Below are positions 60,144 through 64,000 of a stretch of 64,000 nt of DNA, piece by piece. The DNA comes from SHAN690 sp041391765. GTDB taxonomy: Bacteria; Bacteroidota; Bacteroidia; Flavobacteriales_G; Salibacteraceae. Numbering within the stretch: the first letter of the stretch is position 1; every line of letters starts with the position of its first letter. The stretch covers positions 1-64,000 of the forward strand of contig JAWKNJ010000019.1 in the NCBI GenBank assembly GCA_041391765.1. The letters run 5' to 3'. A model generated the notes under the pieces. That model ran no database searches, was not told the DNA's origin, and worked only from the letters and a program-made list of their open reading frames with translations. The position numbers were made by a program, and so were the translations under genes.

Positions 60144-61364
60144 CTACTTTCCAGTGAATATTTTGAAGTAGAATCCTGGTCTACTCATTCTGGATCGGAT
60201 CTTGTCAATGTCAAATCCAGACAAAACCATTTCTTGGATAGACTTATTTCCAATCGCTCTCGTGACAATGAAATTGGTTAGCCATGGTCTGCGCATGGTC
60301 AGTTGTAGCCAATAATTTAATTGGAGCTCACCCCAAAGTCTTCGATAGATTTCGCGATCGTATTCCTTGTTGAACGAGGCACTGAAATTTTCACTTTCAA
60401 AGGCTCTTTTCAAATGGTCTGCTGCCACACGACCGCTTCGAATCGCATTTGCAATCCCTTCACCTGACAGTGGGTTAATCAATCCAGCCGCATCGCCAAG
60501 GAGCAAAAAACGTTCACCTGAAATATTCCGTTTCTTGCTTCCCAGGGGTAGTCCAAATCCTTTGATGTCCTCTAGTGCACTAGCATTTTTGAATCGATCC
60601 TTCACATTTGGGTGATTTTCGATGATGTCCATCAGCATCTTTTTAATATTCGGCTTTCTCTTGGCAATGTGGGCGCTCAGCATGCCCAAACCGACATTCG
60701 CCCTATTTCCGGGAAGGGGGAATATCCAAAAATATCCGGGTAGCAATTCCTTGTAAAAGTGCAGTTCTACAGCATTGTCATTTGAAAATCCGCTGACGTT
60801 CTCGTAGTAGATCCGAAGTCCAGCGCAGTGATGGTTTTTGTCAACGCCCCAATCCGTAAACTCTCTCGCCACAATAGAGTGAGCACCATCCGCACCAAGG
60901 ACGATTTCTGCTTCAATTCTGGTTCCATTTTCCAACGTTGCAACGACCGTTTGATTCTCACGGGCAATGGTTTTTACACCCGAACCATTGAATGCCGTAA
61001 TGGCATCGGACTTTACGGCCTGGTTGAACAAGAATTGGTCAAAATCAAGACGAGGAGAAACGTAGCCGGTGATTTCCTGTTTGTTAAGACTCAGGTCAGC
61101 GTGCTTGTAATTTGGCGCGACAAATCGAACCGCTTTGCACCAGATTTTCTCCTGAAATTGATCAAAAAGCTCCGAAACGTCAAATGGCAGCATTTTCAGC
61201 TGATTCACGACATCAGGGCTTAATGCGTCACCGCAAATTTTATCTCGCGGAAATTCACTTTTGTCAATCAGCGCAACGGACAACCCAGAGTTGTGAAGCG
61301 AGAGCGCAGCACTCGTGCCAGCTGGTCCCGCACCAATAATCATTACATCAAATCGGTGCGTCAT
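60144..61364 (-). CDS. Geranylgeranyl reductase family FAD-dependent oxidoreductase
   Basis: 406 aa. N-terminal FAD-binding GAGPAGTSAALSL (about 11-23), the family segment KSEFPRDKICGDALSP (about 36-51) with its Cys, and the second FAD motif LLGDAAGLINPLSGEGIANA (about 287-306). The family reduces double bonds in isoprenoid chains, e.g. of menaquinone or lipids, or oxidises small molecules. It follows the START-domain gene by 3 bp on the same strand, so the two form an operon and may act on a shared lipid. Confidence 0.88.
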   Translation of the reverse strand: MTHRFDVMIIGAGPAGTSAALSLHNSGLSVALIDKSEFPRDKICGDALSPDVVNQLKMLPFDVSELFDQFQEKIWCKAVRFVAPNYKHADLSLNKQEITGYVSPRLDFDQFLFNQAVKSDAITAFNGSGVKTIARENQTVVATLENGTRIEAEIVLGADGAHSIVAREFTDWGVDKNHHCAGLRIYYENVSGFSNDNAVELHFYKELLPGYFWIFPLPGNRANVGLGMLSAHIAKRKPNIKKMLMDIIENHPNVKDRFKNASALEDIKGFGLPLGSKKRNISGERFLLLGDAAGLINPLSGEGIANAIRSGRVAADHLKRAFESENFSASFNKEYDREIYRRLWGELQLNYWLQLTMRRPWLTNFIVTRAIGNKSIQEMVLSGFDIDKIRSRMSRPGFYFKIFTGK

Positions 61365-61367
61365 GAA

Positions 61368-61967
61368 TTATTTATGAAGCTCCTTTCTGATGTTGATGAA
61401 TGTTTCATACGGCACGTCTACTGCGGCACTATTAGCAAGCCATTCGGGAATAGCTCCCCCGGGATTAGCGCTTACGATGTACTCCAGTTGACACTTTGAT
61501 TCGCCTAGCGGAGTGATGATCCATTTTGAGTCAGAATCAGTGATTCGAACCATGTCATCATTATCTTTCACATAGCCTTTTACTGGTATCCCAATACTCG
61601 TGACCACACCAGTTTTTCTATCTGTCGTAAAAACCAATTTAAAAACACCATAGCGGTCACTCACCGGCCAGGGAGCTCCGGTTACAGAATACTGAATCTG
61701 AGTGGAATCGTTTGGTCGCTCCAGTATTGTCAGCTCTTTGGTGTCTGGAAAAGCATTGGGATGTTCATCGATGTGTTGAAGGAAGTGAACCATGCTGGAA
61801 GCTGGAACATTTAAGGTCATCACAGATTTGAATGAATCGAACCCACTTGTAGGGTGAGGTCTTGTGTACACTTTGATTCCATTCTCATGCTTTTTCAATT
61901 CCCAGTCTTGAGAAAATCCTACCACTGGAGCTATGAATAATAGAAAGGAAAGGCAATTCTTGATCAT
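61368..61967 (-). CDS. START/SRPBCC-domain secreted lipid-binding protein
   Basis: 199 aa from ATG 61967, giving a signal peptide (MIKNCLSFLLFIAPVVGFSQ); longer upstream frames read antisense to the aquaporin gene. The mature part matches the START domain: WELKKHENGIKVYTR at its start, PWPVSDRYGVFKL in the middle and GGAIPEWLANSAAVDVPYE before the C-terminal helix. START domains form a hydrophobic cup for lipids. A TAATTTTG box (61973-61980) lies only 5 nt upstream, hinting at a leaderless transcript. First gene of an operon with the geranylgeranyl reductase. Confidence 0.85.
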   Translation of the reverse strand: MIKNCLSFLLFIAPVVGFSQDWELKKHENGIKVYTRPHPTSGFDSFKSVMTLNVPASSMVHFLQHIDEHPNAFPDTKELTILERPNDSTQIQYSVTGAPWPVSDRYGVFKLVFTTDRKTGVVTSIGIPVKGYVKDNDDMVRITDSDSKWIITPLGESKCQLEYIVSANPGGAIPEWLANSAAVDVPYETFINIRKELHK

Positions 61968-62048
61968 CGGGTCAAAATTAATCGCTGAAGCTTTGCAAGT
62001 TGGCTTCCACTTAACCATGTGGTAATAATTACTCCGTTCATTTGCCGG

Positions 62049-62705
62049 GTGAAAAAGTACTTGGCCGAGATGTTCGGCACGTTTGCCTTGGTTTTGGTTG
62101 GAACGGGTGCCATCATCGTTGACGATTATAGCGGTGGAGCAGTTTCGCATCTGGGAGTATCTGTTGCATTCGGGCTGATTGTGACCGCGATGATCTACAC
62201 CTTCGGTAAACTGAGCGGAGCGCACATTAACCCTGCGGTTAGCATTGGGTTCTTATTAAACAAAAAACTTAATGGCCGCGATTCGGTTGGTTATGTCACG
62301 TTTCAATTGATTGGAGCCATTTGCGCGAGTTTGATTTTGAAATTGTTGTTTGTTCATGATCGTCTGGGAGCAACTATTCCATCAGGCACAGCTTTGGAGT
62401 CGTTTGTATTAGAATTGATCATGACGTTTGGTTTGATGCTTTCCATATTAATTGTTTCAAAATATTTACCCGCTCTTACGGCTATTGCTGTGGGCGCGGT
62501 TGTTGGTTTGGAAGCATATTTTGGCGGGCCTACTTCCGGAGCATCAATGAATCCGGCTCGGTCCATTGGGCCGGCACTCATTTCAGGAAATTGGCAACAT
62601 CAGTGGATTTATGTTGTCGCACCCATTGTTGGTGCCGTATTAGCCGCGATTTTATTTAATACTATCCTTAAGAATCCAAACCCCTTAAACCATGAGCAAG
62701 CTTAA
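62049..62705 (+). CDS. Aquaporin/MIP family channel, next to arsC
   Basis: 218 aa from GTG 62049, so that the protein starts (M)KKYLAEMFGTF like other bacterial aquaporins; a GTG at 62019 would add ten unlikely residues. Six membrane helices and two NPA boxes (HINPAVS, about 65-71; SMNPARS, about 165-171). It conducts water or small neutral solutes. Its end overlaps arsC by 14 bp. In rhizobia an aquaporin paired with arsC (AqpS) lets arsenite made by ArsC leave the cell; the same partnership is likely here. Confidence 0.88.
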   Translation: MKKYLAEMFGTFALVLVGTGAIIVDDYSGGAVSHLGVSVAFGLIVTAMIYTFGKLSGAHINPAVSIGFLLNKKLNGRDSVGYVTFQLIGAICASLILKLLFVHDRLGATIPSGTALESFVLELIMTFGLMLSILIVSKYLPALTAIAVGAVVGLEAYFGGPTSGASMNPARSIGPALISGNWQHQWIYVVAPIVGAVLAAILFNTILKNPNPLNHEQA

Positions 62706-63087
62706 TTTGCTATTCGTCTGCATTGAAAACTCCAATAGAAGTCAAATGGCTCAGGCTTTTGCGAAGATTGTTGGCAGTGACAACGTACTTGCTCTTAGTG
62801 CAGGATCTGCACCCTCTGGAAGGGTTAACCCCAAGGCGATTGAAGCGATGAAGGAATTGGGTTATGATTTATCCTCGCACGAAAGCAAGTCGGTGAATGA
62901 CCTACCTGATGTGGAGTTCGATTATGTGGTCAGTATGGGTTGTGGAGATAAATGTCCATGGGTGCCTGCTAAACAACGTTTAGATTGGGAAATTCCTGAC
63001 CCCAGAAATATGGATGAAGACGAATTTCGTCAGGTCAGAGATCTAATAGGTGAGAAGGTGAGGAAGTTGATCAGCGATCAGTTGTGA
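62692..63087 (+). CDS. arsC: Arsenate reductase / low-molecular-weight phosphatase family protein
   Basis: 131 aa of the LMW-PTPase fold. The phosphate loop CIENSNRSQMA (about 10-20) is CX5R followed by S, and the aspartate loop is IPDPRN (about 101-106). Cys is also present in GCGDKCPW (about 83-90), giving the second and third cysteines used by thioredoxin-linked arsenate reductases. It reduces arsenate to arsenite. The overlap with the aquaporin gene shows co-translation. It ends 10 bp inside the convergent TerB-like gene. Confidence 0.9.
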   Translation: MSKLNLLFVCIENSNRSQMAQAFAKIVGSDNVLALSAGSAPSGRVNPKAIEAMKELGYDLSSHESKSVNDLPDVEFDYVVSMGCGDKCPWVPAKQRLDWEIPDPRNMDEDEFRQVRDLIGEKVRKLISDQL

Positions 63088-63515
63088 TGCACCTGAAACA
63101 CTTTGATGAAATCTTCTACATCCACACCTGCGTCCAGATAGTAGTGCAGCCGTGATATCACTTCGTTTACCGCTTGATTTGGCAGACCCAACATGAGCGT
63201 TGCCTCCTTAAGCATAGCGATCTCGTCATTCGATATTTCGCCATCCGCGATGACCATAAGCACCAGTTGATGAAAGATCACGATGCGCTGCATTTCGCTC
63301 GCAGGTATAGGGTGCTCAGATGATTTGGTAAATAGGGACTCCATATCCATGGGTTCGACCTGGAGGTATTCGGCAATAGCATGCAAAAAATCATATTCTT
63401 CATCACGGTGCTCACCATCAGCACCTGCGACCTTGATGAGTTCGCTTAAAATGCGGAGCTTCTCTTCTTTCGAAAAGTTCATGTTACTAAGATGATCTAA
63501 AGCAGGTGTATTCAT
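63078..63515 (-). CDS. TerB-like tellurite-resistance family protein
   Basis: 145 aa, all-helical, with the two acidic repeats typical of TerB-like domains: LIKVAGADGEHRDEEYDFL (about 27-45) and MVIADGEISNDEIAML (about 87-102), probably metal-binding. TerB proteins take part in tellurite and stress responses, though single TerB-like genes have no settled role. Its ATG overlaps the preceding gene's stop (TAATG). Confidence 0.8.
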   Translation of the reverse strand: MNTPALDHLSNMNFSKEEKLRILSELIKVAGADGEHRDEEYDFLHAIAEYLQVEPMDMESLFTKSSEHPIPASEMQRIVIFHQLVLMVIADGEISNDEIAMLKEATLMLGLPNQAVNEVISRLHYYLDAGVDVEDFIKVFQVHHN

Positions 63516-63745
63516 TAGAATGGCTCGGCTCCCGTGCTGGGGCCAAAGGAAACATCGAAAATCGAATCCTCATCTACATGAATTCCCTCTTTGTCGTGGT
63601 ACAATTCTGAAAGGTGTTCGAAAACTTCATCTTGATGGTTCACAAAACGACTTGCGATAGTATGCGCCAAATCCACCTTTGCTTCATCATGACGGTGAAA
63701 AAACTCACGTAATTTTTGCTCAAATTCTTCTTTAATTCTGTCCAT
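63515..63745 (-). CDS. Small acidic protein, unknown
   Basis: 76 aa from ATG 63745 (MDRIKEEFEQKLREFFHRH); an in-frame start ten residues upstream is possible. Helical N-terminal half, acidic C-terminal half (YHDKEGIHVDEDSIFDVSF). No family recognised. It is translationally coupled to the TerB-like gene through TAATG. Confidence 0.65.
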   Translation of the reverse strand: MDRIKEEFEQKLREFFHRHDEAKVDLAHTIASRFVNHQDEVFEHLSELYHDKEGIHVDEDSIFDVSFGPSTGAEPF

Positions 63746-63799
63746 TTCTGATGTTTTTGGACGATGAATATACAACCAATTAAAAGCCTAATGGCATTC

Positions 63800-63807
63800 T
63801 ATCTTTG
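63800..63807 (+). promoter_or_regulatory. -7 box of the acetyltransferase gene
   Basis: TATCTTTG matches TAnnTTTG, 17 nt before the GTG at 63825. Confidence 0.5.
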
Positions 63808-63824
63808 CTCCAAATCATCGTAGT

Positions 63825-64000
63825 GTGGAGTTTAAGTTAAGACCTTGGGAGATTGAAGATTTATCCTCTCTCGTAAAGTACGCGAACAATCCTAGGATAG
63901 CGGCCAACTTAACAGATGGGTTTCCATATCCTTACACCGAAGAAAACGGTCGCGTTTTTTTGGAGAGATTCACCACGGCCAGTCCAACGAATGTTATGTG
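63825..64000 (+). CDS. GNAT-family N-acetyltransferase, N-terminal part (cut by window edge)
   Basis: Open frame from GTG 63825 to the window end, 58 codons. The start (M)EFKLRPWEIEDLSSLVKYA followed by NNPRIAANLTDGFPYPY and EENGRVFLERF is the usual beginning of RimJ/RimL-like acetyltransferases. The acetyl-CoA-binding part lies outside the window. Substrate unknown. Confidence 0.75.
   Translation, partial: MEFKLRPWEIEDLSSLVKYANNPRIAANLTDGFPYPYTEENGRVFLERFTTASPTNVM

Noticed and set aside
62019..62225. Extended N-terminus of the START protein, antisense to the aquaporin
   Set aside because: The proper start at 61967 gives a clean signal peptide, and the extension is only the reverse of aquaporin codons.

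Overview
The window looks like a chromosome segment of a Bacteroidetes bacterium, most likely Flavobacteriia or Cytophagia-like. It has type IX secretion (T9SS) C-terminal sorting domains of both type A (YPNP...) and type B (gliding-motility CHU_C style), SprB repeats, a SusC-like TonB-dependent receptor, orphan RHS-core ORFs starting MGC-KLTYY, a KilA-N/ORF6N protein, and several TAnnTTTG promoter boxes. The genus cannot be named from the sequence alone.

Region 1 (1-13370) is a mobile, duplicated toxin locus. A block of about 2.7 kb (1-2696) recurs at 9311-11993, about 9.3 kb downstream. It holds the end of an ORF6N gene, a long imperfect palindrome, three small ORFs, about 0.9 kb of unexplained non-coding DNA and the start of an orphan RHS core ORF. 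I saw no substitutions by eye between the copies, only twelve short indels, all outside predicted genes and all making the left copy longer. Identity stops inside the RHS core, after which the two ORFs carry unrelated C-terminal tips. Tip A looks like an M15-type peptidoglycan peptidase and is followed by a lipoprotein; tip B is unrecognised and is followed by an exported protein. Between the copies lies a module with a divergent XRE regulator plus two small membrane proteins, and a rightward operon of an AAA+ ATPase with a C-terminal winged helix, a complete tyrosine recombinase and a second recombinase lacking conserved catalytic residues. I read this as an element linked to exchange or amplification of toxin/immunity tips.

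Region 2 (13371-14800) is a REP/RAYT locus: at least twelve REP-like palindromes surround one Y1/HUH REP-associated tyrosine transposase.

Region 3 (14817-20877) is a large T9SS type A SprB-repeat surface protein broken by about five single-base frameshifts within 1.2 kb. It is followed by terminators, a tRNA-Asp(GTC) and a 17-bp duplicate of that tRNA's 3' end.

Region 4 (21405-37873) is mostly housekeeping: a TonB-dependent receptor with a nested hairpin leader next to its start codon, MscS, an MBL hydrolase, a PD40 outer-membrane protein, a tight overlapping run (half-size TauE/SafE, M20 amidohydrolase, lipoprotein, SCO1, cytochrome c), a desaturase, a SirB1-like protein, a nucleoside phosphorylase, CinA, ribosomal protein L28 and a secreted aminopeptidase P.

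Region 5 (37870-56180, minus strand) holds two tandem, related giant surface proteins. The first has 4732 aa in one frame (three LamG, four FG-GAP blocks, 20 SprB repeats), but its T9SS sorting domain is cut off by two nearby frameshifts. The second is a 1046-aa type B protein with the same LamG/FG-GAP modules.

Region 6 (56316-64000) holds MarC, a GH3-family enzyme, three small envelope proteins, a START-domain/geranylgeranyl-reductase operon, an aquaporin-ArsC pair that points to arsenic detoxification, TerB-like and hypothetical proteins, and a GNAT gene cut by the window edge.
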